A stretch of DNA of 64,000 nt. Origin: Herbaspirillum sp. CF444 (GTDB lineage Bacteria; Pseudomonadota; Gammaproteobacteria; Burkholderiales; Burkholderiaceae_D). A program made the position numbers and the translations under genes. The notes beneath the pieces are model-generated. The model searched no databases and had not been told where the DNA came from. It saw only the letters and a list, made by a program, of their open reading frames with translations. The DNA lies in assembly GCF_000282135.1 (NCBI RefSeq), contig NZ_AKJW01000010.1, forward strand, positions 1-64,000. The letters are read 5' to 3'. Below are positions 1-10,417 of this stretch, in pieces. How positions within the stretch are numbered: position 1 is the stretch's first letter; every line of letters begins with the position of its first letter.

Positions 1-2196
1 GGCAGCCGCCGCATCGGCCCGCGCCTTGTGCAATTTTTTGTAGCTGTCGATCAGGCGGTGATGTCTGTCGAGGCCTTCCAGTTTCATGCTGGTTGGCGTC
101 AACCCGAAGAAGCGCACGCTGCCGTCCACCGATCCCATTACCGCGTCCATCCGCGCGTCGCCGAACATGCGGCGGAAGTTGACCGCGTAGTCGTCCAGTT
201 CCAGATCGTCATCGAGCATGACTTCCAGCACCACGTTCAAGGCCTGGTAAAACAATCCGCGCTCGACCGTGTTGTCGTTGTATTGCAGGAAGGCGCCCAC
301 CATATCCTGCGCTTCTTCGAACTGCTGCAAGGCGAGCTGAATCAGCAGCTTCAATTCGAGCACCGTCAATTGCCCCCAGACCGTGTTCTCGTCGAATTCG
401 ATGCCGATCAGGGTAGCGATATCGGAGTACTCATCGAGCTCGCTGTTCTCCAGGCGTTCAAGCAGCGCTTCCAGAGCGGCATCGTCCAGGCGATGCAGGT
501 TCAGGATATCGGCGCGGAACAACAAGGCCTTGTTGGTGTTGTCCCAGATCAGATCCTCCACCGGGTAGACCTCCGAATAACCGGGCACCAGGATCCGGCA
601 GGCGATGGCGCCCAATTGGTCATACACCGCCACGTACGCTTCCTTGCCCATCTCTTTGAGGATGCCGAACAAGGTCGCGGCCTCTTCGGCGTTGGAGTTC
701 TCTCCCTGGCCGGTAAAGTCCCATTCCACAAATTCGTAATGCGCCTTGGAACTGAAAAAGCGCCACGACACGATGCCGCTGGAATCGATGAAATGTTCGA
801 CGAAGTTGTTCGGCTCGGTCACCGCGTTGCTCTCAAAGGTCGGCTGAGGCAAATCGTTCAGGCCTTCGAAACTGCGTCCCTGCAGCAACTCCGTCAGGCT
901 GCGTTCCAGCGCCACCTCGAAGCTCGGGTGCGCACCGAACGAGGCGAAGACGCCGCCGGTGCGCGGATTCATCAGGGTGACGCACATCACCGGGTAGATC
1001 CCGCCCAGCGACGCATCCTTCACCAGCACCGGAAAACCCTGTTCTTCCAGGCCCTTGATGCCGGCAAGGATGCCGGGATATTTCGCCAGTACTTCCTGCT
1101 GCACGTCGGGCAGGGTAATCTCGCCTTCCAGGATTTCGCGCTTGACCGCGCGCTCGAAAATTTCGGACAGACATTGCACCTGCGCTTCGGCCAGCGTATT
1201 GCCGGCGCTCATGCCATTGCTGACGAACAGGTTTTCGATCAGGTTGGACGGAAAATACACCACCTCGCCGTCCGATTGCCGCACGTACGGCAACGAACAA
1301 ATGCCGCGCTTTGCATTGCCGGAGTTGGTGTCGACCAGATGCGTGCCGCGCAGCTCGCCGTCGGGGTTATAGATTTCCAGGCAGTAATCATCCAGGATTT
1401 CTTTCGGCAGCGCATCCTTGCGACCCGGCTTGAACCAGCGTTCATTGGGATAATGCACGAACTCCGCGTCGGCGATGTCTTCACCCCAGAACGCACCTGC
1501 GTAGAAATGGTTGTTGTTGAGGCGCTCGATATACTCGCCCAGGGCCGACGCCAATGCGCTTTCCTTGGTCGCGCCCTTGCCGTTGGTAAAACACATCGGC
1601 GAGTGCGCATCGCGGATGTGCAGCGACCATACATTGGGAATGATATTGCGCCACGACGCGATTTCGATCTTGATGCCCAAGTCCGCCAGAATGCCCGACA
1701 TATTGGCGATGGTCTGCTCCAGCGGCAGATCCTTGCCAAGGATAAAGGTGCTGGCGTCGGCAGCCGGCTTCAGCGTCAGCAAGGACTGCGCATCGGCATC
1801 CAGGTTCTCCACTTCTTCAATGATGAAGTCCGGACCTTCCTGCACCACCTTCTTTACGGTACAGCGTTCAATGGAGCGCAGGATGCCGCGACGGTCGCTC
1901 TCTTCGATATCCGCCGGCAACTCCACCTGGATCTTGAATATCTGCTTGTAACGGTTTTCCGGATCGACAATGTTGTTCTGCGACAGACGAATATTTTCGG
2001 TAGAGATGTTGCGGGTGTTGCAGTACAACTTGACGAAATAAGCCGCGCACAGCGCCGATGAAGCCAGAAAATAGTCGAAAGGCCCGGGTGCCGAGCCGTC
2101 GCCCTTGTAGCGGATGGGCTGGTCAGCGATGACGGTGAAGTCGTCGAACTTGGCTTCAAGACGCAGCTTATCGAGGAAGTTGACTTTAATTTCCAT
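1..2196 (-). CDS. OsmC-YcaO fusion protein (C-terminus runs off the window)
   Basis: The minus-strand frame is open for 732 codons from ATG 2196 to the window edge with no stop, so the 3' end is missing. Residues 1 to about 140 look like an OsmC/Ohr-type domain with two cysteines, Cys50 and Cys112, placed like the redox pair of that family. From about 165 to 560 the protein is a YcaO domain, with the ATP-site stretch GKGATKESALASALGEYIER at about 207-226. The rest is an acidic helical tail like that of E. coli YcaO. YcaO proteins use ATP to activate peptide backbone amides, and E. coli YcaO assists methylthiolation of ribosomal protein S12. The role of this fused form is inferred, not known. 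No peptide precursor gene is visible next to it. It lies downstream of guaA but is separated from it by a strong terminator. Confidence 0.85.
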   Translation of the reverse strand, partial: MEIKVNFLDKLRLEAKFDDFTVIADQPIRYKGDGSAPGPFDYFLASSALCAAYFVKLYCNTRNISTENIRLSQNNIVDPENRYKQIFKIQVELPADIEESDRRGILRSIERCTVKKVVQEGPDFIIEEVENLDADAQSLLTLKPAADASTFILGKDLPLEQTIANMSGILADLGIKIEIASWRNIIPNVWSLHIRDAHSPMCFTNGKGATKESALASALGEYIERLNNNHFYAGAFWGEDIADAEFVHYPNERWFKPGRKDALPKEILDDYCLEIYNPDGELRGTHLVDTNSGNAKRGICSLPYVRQSDGEVVYFPSNLIENLFVSNGMSAGNTLAEAQVQCLSEIFERAVKREILEGEITLPDVQQEVLAKYPGILAGIKGLEEQGFPVLVKDASLGGIYPVMCVTLMNPRTGGVFASFGAHPSFEVALERSLTELLQGRSFEGLNDLPQPTFESNAVTEPNNFVEHFIDSSGIVSWRFFSSKAHYEFVEWDFTGQGENSNAEEAATLFGILKEMGKEAYVAVYDQLGAIACRILVPGYSEVYPVEDLIWDNTNKALLFRADILNLHRLDDAALEALLERLENSELDEYSDIATLIGIEFDENTVWGQLTVLELKLLIQLALQQFEEAQDMVGAFLQYNDNTVERGLFYQALNVVLEVMLDDDLELDDYAVNFRRMFGDARMDAVMGSVDGSVRFFGLTPTSMKLEGLDRHHRLIDSYKKLHKARADAAAA

Positions 2197-2264
2197 GGGG
2201 GAATTCCAAAAATGATGCTCTAAATGATGTTGCAGCCATTATCCGCCACCGCACTGGCGCTCAG

Positions 2265-2298
2265 AATACAAAGCCCTGTAAAAACAGGGCTTTGTATT
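2265..2298. terminator. intrinsic terminator after guaA
   Basis: A perfect 15-bp inverted repeat (2265-2279 with 2284-2298, loop AAAA) has A and T tracts in its outer stem. It lies 38 bp past the guaA stop and before the OsmC-YcaO start, so the two minus-strand genes are probably separate transcription units. Confidence 0.85.
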
Positions 2299-2335
2299 TA
2301 ATCAACCAGCGAATGATATTTCCTGAAAGGAGATA

Positions 2336-3916
<1,581 letters not shown>

Positions 3917-3966
3917 GGCAGTGATGGTAGGCAAGTTTGAAATTATTTCAGCGGCAAAAATAAGTC

Positions 3967-4001
3967 AAAAGGCCGCAACTCGAAAAGGAGCGCGGCCTTT
4001 T
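3967..4001 (-). terminator. terminator-like hairpin between guaB and guaA
   Basis: A 10-bp perfect stem (3967-3976 with 3992-4001, 15-nt loop) ends in a T-rich run on the minus strand, 20 bp past the guaB stop. It may reduce rather than abolish transcription into guaA. Confidence 0.7.
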
Positions 4002-4020
4002 GTCTCTATCCTTGCCTTGC

Positions 4021-5513
<1,493 letters not shown>

Positions 5514-5642
5514 CAGAAAACTTTTGCACTCGTCGCGCCGACCTTGATTTTTCCGTCAAATATGCACCCGAGGTGTGGCTAGGCGGCACTTGTTGTCAAA
5601 AACGGCAGCCACGCGCGCAGCGCAGTACACCGATGCGCCGGC

Positions 5643-5936
5643 TCAGCCGCCCTTCTTCCGCACCCGGCGCCGGCGCGAATCCATGGGGTCGGCGATCAAC
5701 GGCCGGTAGATCTCGATCCGATCATGCTCGCGCAGCACCGTATCGAGCGTTTTCAGCTTGCCGTAGATGCCGACGCGGCAAACGGTCAGGTCGATTGCTG
5801 TACACTCCCGCAGCAGACCGCTTTGCATGATGGCCTGCTGCACGGTTGCGCCGGCGTCGACCCGGACCGGCTTGCGGATCTGCAGGTCCGGCGTGGCATA
5901 GCAGATCTCGACTTGCAATTGCGTCGTTTCAGCCAT
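5643..5936 (-). CDS. rnfH: RnfH/RatB family small protein
   Basis: This is a 97-residue ubiquitin-fold (beta-grasp) protein of the RnfH/UPF0125 family. The central stretch CRVGIYGKLKTLDTVLREHD and the following YRPLIADPMD are family hallmarks, and the basic tail is RRRRVRKKGG. The start at 5936 (MAETTQ) is chosen because it overlaps the ratA stop by 8 bp, which implies translational coupling. An upstream in-frame start at 5951 would lie further inside ratA. In E. coli the equivalent ratA-ratB pair has been described as the PasT/PasI toxin-antitoxin-like couple, but its biological role is debated. Despite the name, no rnf electron-transport genes are nearby. Confidence 0.88.
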   Translation of the reverse strand: MAETTQLQVEICYATPDLQIRKPVRVDAGATVQQAIMQSGLLRECTAIDLTVCRVGIYGKLKTLDTVLREHDRIEIYRPLIADPMDSRRRRVRKKGG

Positions 5937-6360
5937 ATATCTGTTCTGCACGCTTGCAAAAGGAATCGACGAAACTGTTGGCGATCATGCTGAATACCGG
6001 CCCGATCACCGACTCCAGGATGCGGCTCGAAAACTCGTACTGCATGTCGAATTCGATCTTGCAGGCATCCTCGCGCAGCGCCTTGAAATTCCAGCGCGCT
6101 TCGAAATGCTTGAAGGGACCTTCCACCAGATGCATGGTCATGTTACCCGGGGGCACGTTGGTGTTCTCGGTGGTGAAGGATTGCTTGAGGCCGTGATAGT
6201 TGATCTTGAGCCTGGCCTTGAGCTTGTCGCCCTGGCGCTCCTCAACGTCGACGCCACCGCACCAGGGCAGGAATTCCGGGTAATCTTCGACGCGGTCGAC
6301 GAGCCTGAACATCTGCTCCGCGCTGTAATTGATCAGGACTGTTTTATGTACGACTGCCAT
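5929..6360 (-). CDS. ratA: RatA-type START/SRPBCC domain protein
   Basis: A 143-residue single-domain protein of the polyketide cyclase/START fold (COQ10/RatA family). The N-terminus MAVVHKTVLINYSAEQMFRL and the motif DYPEFLPWCGG are characteristic. In E. coli RatA (PasT, YfjG) has been reported to bind 50S subunits and block 70S association. Homologues in eukaryotes bind coenzyme Q, so a role in ubiquinone handling is a real alternative. It is the first gene of a two-gene unit with rnfH and is divergent from smpB 68 bp away, the same arrangement as in E. coli. That conserved neighbourhood supports the assignment. Confidence 0.9.
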   Translation of the reverse strand: MAVVHKTVLINYSAEQMFRLVDRVEDYPEFLPWCGGVDVEERQGDKLKARLKINYHGLKQSFTTENTNVPPGNMTMHLVEGPFKHFEARWNFKALREDACKIEFDMQYEFSSRILESVIGPVFSMIANSFVDSFCKRAEQIYG

Positions 6361-6428
6361 GAAAGGTGGTCCGTTTGATAAAATCGCAAAGTTGAAATTT
6401 TAACCGACACCACGGATTTTCCGATTAG

Positions 6429-6878
6429 ATGAGTATTGTTGATAATAAAAAGGCCTTTTTCGATTACTTCGTCGAGGAGCGTTTCGAAGCCGGCATCGTC
6501 CTTGAAGGCTGGGAAGTCAAAGCCATCCGCGCCGGCAAGGCGCAGATCAAGGAAGCCTATGTGACGATCCGCAATGGCGAGATCTTCCTGTTCGGCGCGC
6601 ATATCAGCGCCCTGACCAGCACCTCCACGCACGTCCATCCGGAAACCACGCGCACGCGCAAGCTGCTGCTCAACGCCGCGGAAATCGCCAAACTGATCGG
6701 GAAAGTGGAACGTTCGGGCTATACGCTGATGCCGCTGAACCTGCATTTCAGCAAGGGCCGCATCAAATGCGAAATCGGGCTGGCCAAGGGCAAGAAGCAG
6801 CACGACAAGCGTGAAACCGAAAAACAGCGCGACAGCCAGCGCGAAATCCAGGCTGCCATGAAGACGCACCGCCGCTGA
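6429..6878 (+). CDS. smpB: SsrA-binding protein SmpB
   Basis: SmpB binds tmRNA and takes it to stalled ribosomes for trans-translation. The 149-residue length is normal. The OB-fold core includes the conserved stretch [18 protein letters not shown], and the later [20 protein letters not shown] precedes the basic C-terminal tail that inserts into the mRNA channel. It starts at ATG 6429 and is divergent from ratA. No ssrA (tmRNA) gene was found in this window. Confidence 0.97.
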   Translation: MSIVDNKKAFFDYFVEERFEAGIVLEGWEVKAIRAGKAQIKEAYVTIRNGEIFLFGAHISALTSTSTHVHPETTRTRKLLLNAAEIAKLIGKVERSGYTLMPLNLHFSKGRIKCEIGLAKGKKQHDKRETEKQRDSQREIQAAMKTHRR

Positions 6879-6900
6879 TCGGCGACGGTCCCCTCCACGC

Positions 6901-8505
6901 TCAATTGCATTCGCCGGCCGCCAATCGCAGGCATTCGGCAACCTCCTCCACCACGCAGGACCAATCGCCGCGGACTTTTTGACGGAACACCTTGACCGTC
7001 GGATACCAGCGCGAGTTGCCGGTTTGCCATCCCCAACGCCATTCGCTCTCGTACCGCAGCAGCAGCCAGGCGGGCTTGCCCAGCGCGCCGGCAAGATGGA
7101 TGACGGCGGTGTCGGCGCTGATGACCAGGTCGAGATGACTGATCAGGGCGGCAGTTTCGGCCATGTCGCTCATGGATGTCTCGAAGCGGCGCATGGTCTG
7201 CCAGACGTCGATTTCTGCAGCGTCGCACTCCGGTATGTCGCGTTGCAGGCTGATCAGATCCACCGGAATCTCCACCAGCGGCCGCAGATAGCGCAATGGG
7301 ATATCGCGCGTGTGATTCAGTACGCCGACCTGCCTGCCGGCCCAGGCCAGGCCGACTTTCAGACGATCGTTTTTTTTCTCCGCCGCCCCGCCGAGAATCG
7401 CAGCCCATTGTCGGACCGAGTCGCTGTCGGCGCACAGATAAGGCGCGCCGGCCGGAATCGTCGCCAGCTTCCAACTCAAGGCCAGCGGCAAACTCATCAG
7501 CGGACAATGAAAATCATGCGGCGCCAGTTCCAGATCGTTGACGACGATGGAGACATGGGGTAGCGCCTCAAAAGAAGACAGCAGCCGGCGCAAGGCTTCC
7601 GGCACGCACACCGTCACCTTCGCCGCGCTCTCCGCGATGAGCGGAATATAGCGCGCGAACTGTATCGTATCTCCCAGGCCCTGTTCGGCCCAGAGCAAGA
7701 TGCTGCGCCCTTCCAGCGAAGGTTCGCCCAGCCATGCCGGTATTTCCGGAAACATTTCCTGTCCTCGCAGCTGTGGAGTTCGCCAACGCGCCTCATGCCG
7801 CTGCCAGCCGCCGACAAAGTCGCCTTGCAGCAACAGGCAATGGCTTTGCGCCATCTCGGCTTCGGGAAAATTCGGTTGCAGCGTCAACGCCTGCTCGTAG
7901 CACCAGAGCGCCTGGTTCAGGCAATTCATTTTTTGCAGGACATTGCCGCGATTGAAGATGGCGGCGGCATTGGCGGCCGAGTGCGCAAGAATGCGGTCGT
8001 AACACAGCACCGCCTCTTCGTGGCGATTCAGATGCAGCAAGACGTTGCCTCGCTGGTTCAGCGCCTGCTGGTGCGACGGCGCAAACACCAGCAAGCGATC
8101 GAGCGCCGACAGTGCCTCGTCGAAGCGCTCCAGACGACTCAGCAGCTCCGCCTGCCGGCACCACAGATCGGCATCCTGCGGACGCTCTTCGAGCGCCATC
8201 ATGGACTGTTCCAGGGCCAGGAACAAGGCGCGCTGGCGAGACTGGCGCGCCTCCAGCAGAGTCGGAAAACGCCTGAGGCAATCGTCATAGGCGGCGATTG
8301 CCTCGAGGTAGCGCTCGGTCGACACCAGCAAATCGGCGCGACGCATCAATACCGGAACAAAGGCGGGATCAAGCTTGATGGCCAGGTCCAGCGAGGCCAT
8401 CGCCTCGTCGGATTTTCCCTGCACATCTGCGGTAATGCTCTGCGTCAGCAAATGCATCAACTCCTGCAGATGTGCGGGATCTTGCAAAAGCTTGTCATGC
8501 AGCAT
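6901..8505 (-). CDS. TPR protein with GT-B (GT9-like) glycosyltransferase domain
   Basis: A 534-residue protein. Residues about 20-230 are tetratricopeptide repeats (for example DLWCRQAELLSRLERFDEAL and NQRGNVLLHLNRHEEAVLCY). Residues about 265-530 resemble the heptosyltransferase-like domain found in many bacterial TPR glycosyltransferases, with AEQGLGDTIQFARY at 273-286 and DLVISADTAVIHLAGALGKP at 459-478. There is no signal peptide or membrane segment, so it should be cytosolic. The gene follows the Ser/Thr-rich protein gene by 78 bp on the same strand, suggesting co-transcription from the Cpx-box region. That it glycosylates this neighbour is my inference. Its donor sugar and acceptor are unknown, and such domains may be inactive in some members. 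Confidence 0.75.
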   Translation of the reverse strand: MLHDKLLQDPAHLQELMHLLTQSITADVQGKSDEAMASLDLAIKLDPAFVPVLMRRADLLVSTERYLEAIAAYDDCLRRFPTLLEARQSRQRALFLALEQSMMALEERPQDADLWCRQAELLSRLERFDEALSALDRLLVFAPSHQQALNQRGNVLLHLNRHEEAVLCYDRILAHSAANAAAIFNRGNVLQKMNCLNQALWCYEQALTLQPNFPEAEMAQSHCLLLQGDFVGGWQRHEARWRTPQLRGQEMFPEIPAWLGEPSLEGRSILLWAEQGLGDTIQFARYIPLIAESAAKVTVCVPEALRRLLSSFEALPHVSIVVNDLELAPHDFHCPLMSLPLALSWKLATIPAGAPYLCADSDSVRQWAAILGGAAEKKNDRLKVGLAWAGRQVGVLNHTRDIPLRYLRPLVEIPVDLISLQRDIPECDAAEIDVWQTMRRFETSMSDMAETAALISHLDLVISADTAVIHLAGALGKPAWLLLRYESEWRWGWQTGNSRWYPTVKVFRQKVRGDWSCVVEEVAECLRLAAGECN

Positions 8506-8583
8506 GTATCAAATCCATCCCGTCCATGCCGATGCGCCAGGCGTCGAGCGATTCTCCATCGGATTTCCCGCCGGTGATCCGGC

Positions 8584-9291
8584 TCATGCCGTCGTATTGA
8601 TGATGTTGCCACTGGGCGGCGTCGCATGCAATTTGGTCGCGATGCTCTGCAGGAAACTGCTCAAGGACGTACCGCCCGAATCGCCAAGCGCGCTCAGCAG
8701 ATTGGCGAAGCTGCTTTCCAGACTGGTAGCCGTCGACGCAGAACTTGAACTGCTGGAATCGCTGGACGAAGCCGTCGTATCAGTCGATGACGTCCCGGAT
8801 TCCGCTGCCGACAACGATTGAACCAGTTTGGTGAGATCGGCTTCAAGACGCCCGCCTCCAGGCGGTGGCGGCGGCGGACGATTGGCTGCTGCTGCGGCGG
8901 AAGAAGCCGTCGCTGCCGCTACCGCCGAAGCCGAGGTGGTGCTCTCCGTGTCGGTGCTGCTGTCGGTCGATGAGCTGGACGCGCTTTCCGAATGCAAGGC
9001 GGTCAGCAGATTTTGCAGAAAGCTGTTCAGCGCCGCGTCGACATTTTGTGTCGAAGTCGTATTGTCGCTGGACGAAGTCGTGACAGTACTGGAAGTCGCT
9101 GTATCGGCCTCAAGTGACTCCAGTGCTTGTTTGATGGCATCGATGAAATCGCCGCCGCCTCCATGATGCCGTGGCGGCGGAGGTGGAAAATCGGAAAAAC
9201 TGACCGTCGCGCTGGTCTGGTCGACACCGCTGACACCGCCCAGGTCGGCCAAGGAAAAAAGACTGTTGCTGGATACGCCGCTGATACTCAT
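8584..9291 (-). CDS. Ser/Thr-rich protein with proline tracts, unknown function
   Basis: I do not recognise this 235-residue protein. ATG 9291 (MSISGVSSNSLFSL) is chosen because AGGGAG lies at good spacing before it. It has no signal peptide, membrane segment or cysteine. Proline runs occur at SDFPPPPPRHHGGGG and NRPPPPPPGGGR. Between serine/threonine-rich spacers sit short amphipathic segments of similar pattern (FIDAIKQALESLE, LNSFLQNLLTALH, LTKLVQSLSAAE, FANLLSALGDSG, FLQSIATKLHA), suggesting a degenerate internal repeat. The gene is divergent from the cpxR-like gene across two CpxR-type boxes and is followed by a TPR glycosyltransferase-like gene. It could be an unconventionally secreted or glycosylated surface protein, but that is speculation. 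Confidence 0.7.
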   Translation of the reverse strand: MSISGVSSNSLFSLADLGGVSGVDQTSATVSFSDFPPPPPRHHGGGGDFIDAIKQALESLEADTATSSTVTTSSSDNTTSTQNVDAALNSFLQNLLTALHSESASSSSTDSSTDTESTTSASAVAAATASSAAAAANRPPPPPPGGGRLEADLTKLVQSLSAAESGTSSTDTTASSSDSSSSSSASTATSLESSFANLLSALGDSGGTSLSSFLQSIATKLHATPPSGNIINTTA

Positions 9292-9438
9292 GTTGTTCTC
9301 CCTCTGACAAGTTGCCCCTTGCATAGACGGATGCCATTCTTTACCGTCATTTGCACCTTGCGGCAAAAACCCGGAAGGTGTTATCTGCCCGCCTGACAAG
9401 TATCGGCGATACCCATATGTAAAGCCCGGCTCGGAAGT

Positions 9439-9453
9439 GTAAATTAGAGTAAA
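9439..9453 (+). promoter_or_regulatory. CpxR-type box 1 (GTAAA-N5-GTAAA)
   Basis: The sequence GTAAATTAGAGTAAA matches the published enterobacterial CpxR consensus exactly. A third GTAAA lies 20 bp upstream at 9419-9423, two helical turns away. The box is 147 bp from the start of the Ser/Thr-rich gene, so it probably serves that divergent promoter. Binding is inferred. Confidence 0.7.
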
Positions 9454-9590
9454 TTTAAATTAATGCAAGGCACTTTTCCGCCAGGTCGCAAACATACCGG
9501 GCCGACATGCCTCTGTATTGCCTGGAAAACACTGTCCGGAACCTGGGTAGCGATTCCATTTTCCCAAGATCAACCGTCTTCGGAATGCGA

Positions 9591-9605
9591 GTAAAAATGT
9601 GTAAA
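9591..9605 (+). promoter_or_regulatory. CpxR-type box 2 (GTAAA-N5-GTAAA)
   Basis: The sequence GTAAAAATGTGTAAA is a second exact match to the CpxR consensus, 119 bp upstream of the cpxR-like start. It suggests autoregulation of the two-component operon. Confidence 0.7.
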
Positions 9606-9724
9606 GATGCGGAGACCAATCGTTACCGTTGTACCGTCCTCGCGCATTTTGGACATATGATTGGAACTCATATCATGAATAATCCAACATGCCGCAGTAA
9701 TTAGAGAAAGAGATACAAACAACG

Positions 9725-10414
9725 ATGTCAAAAGTATTACTGATAGACGACGACGTTGAACTCGTTGACATGCTCAAGGAATATCTTGAGCAAGAGAAAT
9801 TCGAAGTCCGCGTCGCCTACGACGGCGAATCGGGGGTTGCCGAAGCCTTGAGCAACCAATATGCCATCGTGGTGCTTGACGTCATGATGCCTCGCCTCAA
9901 CGGACTTGAAACGCTGCGCCGCATCCGTGCCAAGAGCAATCTTCCTATCCTGATGCTGACCGCCAAGGGGGATGACACCGATCGCATCATCGGCCTTGAG
10001 CTCGGCGCCGACGACTACGTCCCCAAGCCTTGCACCCCGCGCGAACTGACCGCCCGGGTGCGCGCCATCCTGCGCCGCACCGTCATCGACAATCCGGATC
10101 ACAGCCCCTACTCGCCGCTGGCCGTCGGCGCGCTGTCCATGTGGCCCGAACAACGCCGCGCCACCTGGTCCGGCCAGCCCCTGGAACTGACCAGCAGCGA
10201 ATTCAACCTGCTTGAAGTGCTGGCGCGCAACGCCGGCAAGCCGGTGAGCAAGCAGCATCTTTCCGAACAAGGCCTCGGCCGTCCGCTCGCACGTTTCGAC
10301 CGCAACATCGACGTGCACCTGAGCAGCATCCGCCAGAAGATCTCCACGCTAGGCAGCGACAAATCCTGCATCCAGACCGTATATCGATTGGGTTACCAGT
10401 TCATCAAGGAGTAA
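9725..10414 (+). CDS. cpxR: CpxR-type response regulator
   Basis: A 229-residue OmpR/PhoB-class regulator. The receiver domain (1 to about 118) has acidic residues DDD at 8-10, phospho-acceptor Asp52 in LDVMMP, Thr79 and Lys101. The winged-helix DNA-binding domain follows, with LTSSEFNLLEVLARN and the CpxR-like stretch KQHLSEQGLGRPLARFDRNI. That stretch resembles E. coli CpxR (SREHLSQEVLGKRLTPFDRAID) more than other OmpR family members. It is co-transcribed with the kinase gene, whose GTG lies 3 bp past the stop. Exact CpxR boxes upstream support the name. CpxR usually responds to misfolded envelope proteins, but the signal in this organism is unknown. Confidence 0.85.
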   Translation: MSKVLLIDDDVELVDMLKEYLEQEKFEVRVAYDGESGVAEALSNQYAIVVLDVMMPRLNGLETLRRIRAKSNLPILMLTAKGDDTDRIIGLELGADDYVPKPCTPRELTARVRAILRRTVIDNPDHSPYSPLAVGALSMWPEQRRATWSGQPLELTSSEFNLLEVLARNAGKPVSKQHLSEQGLGRPLARFDRNIDVHLSSIRQKISTLGSDKSCIQTVYRLGYQFIKE

Positions 10415-10417
10415 CCG

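Larger units (their letters stand above)
9292..9724. other. divergent intergenic region between the Ser/Thr-rich gene and cpxR
   Basis: This 433-bp gap is AT-richer than its surroundings and holds three GTAAA motifs on the plus strand at 9419, 9439 and 9449, then two more at 9591 and 9601. There is also a 6-bp inverted repeat at 9655-9660/9668-9673. A 65-codon frame at 9507-9704 overlaps one of the boxes, has no visible ribosome site, and is not called as a gene. No RNA gene was recognised. Confidence 0.7.

Noticed and set aside
28-2061. A 677-codon plus-strand frame at the window start
   Set aside because: It is antisense to the OsmC-YcaO gene, whose domains are recognisable. The plus-strand product has no domain and no ribosome site.
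5643-5936. Reading RnfH as part of an Rnf electron-transport complex
   Set aside because: No rnfABCDGE genes are near, and the gene is coupled to ratA instead, so the name reflects family history only.
9507-9704. A 65-codon frame upstream of cpxR
   Set aside because: It has no ribosome site and overlaps a CpxR box; more likely non-coding leader.
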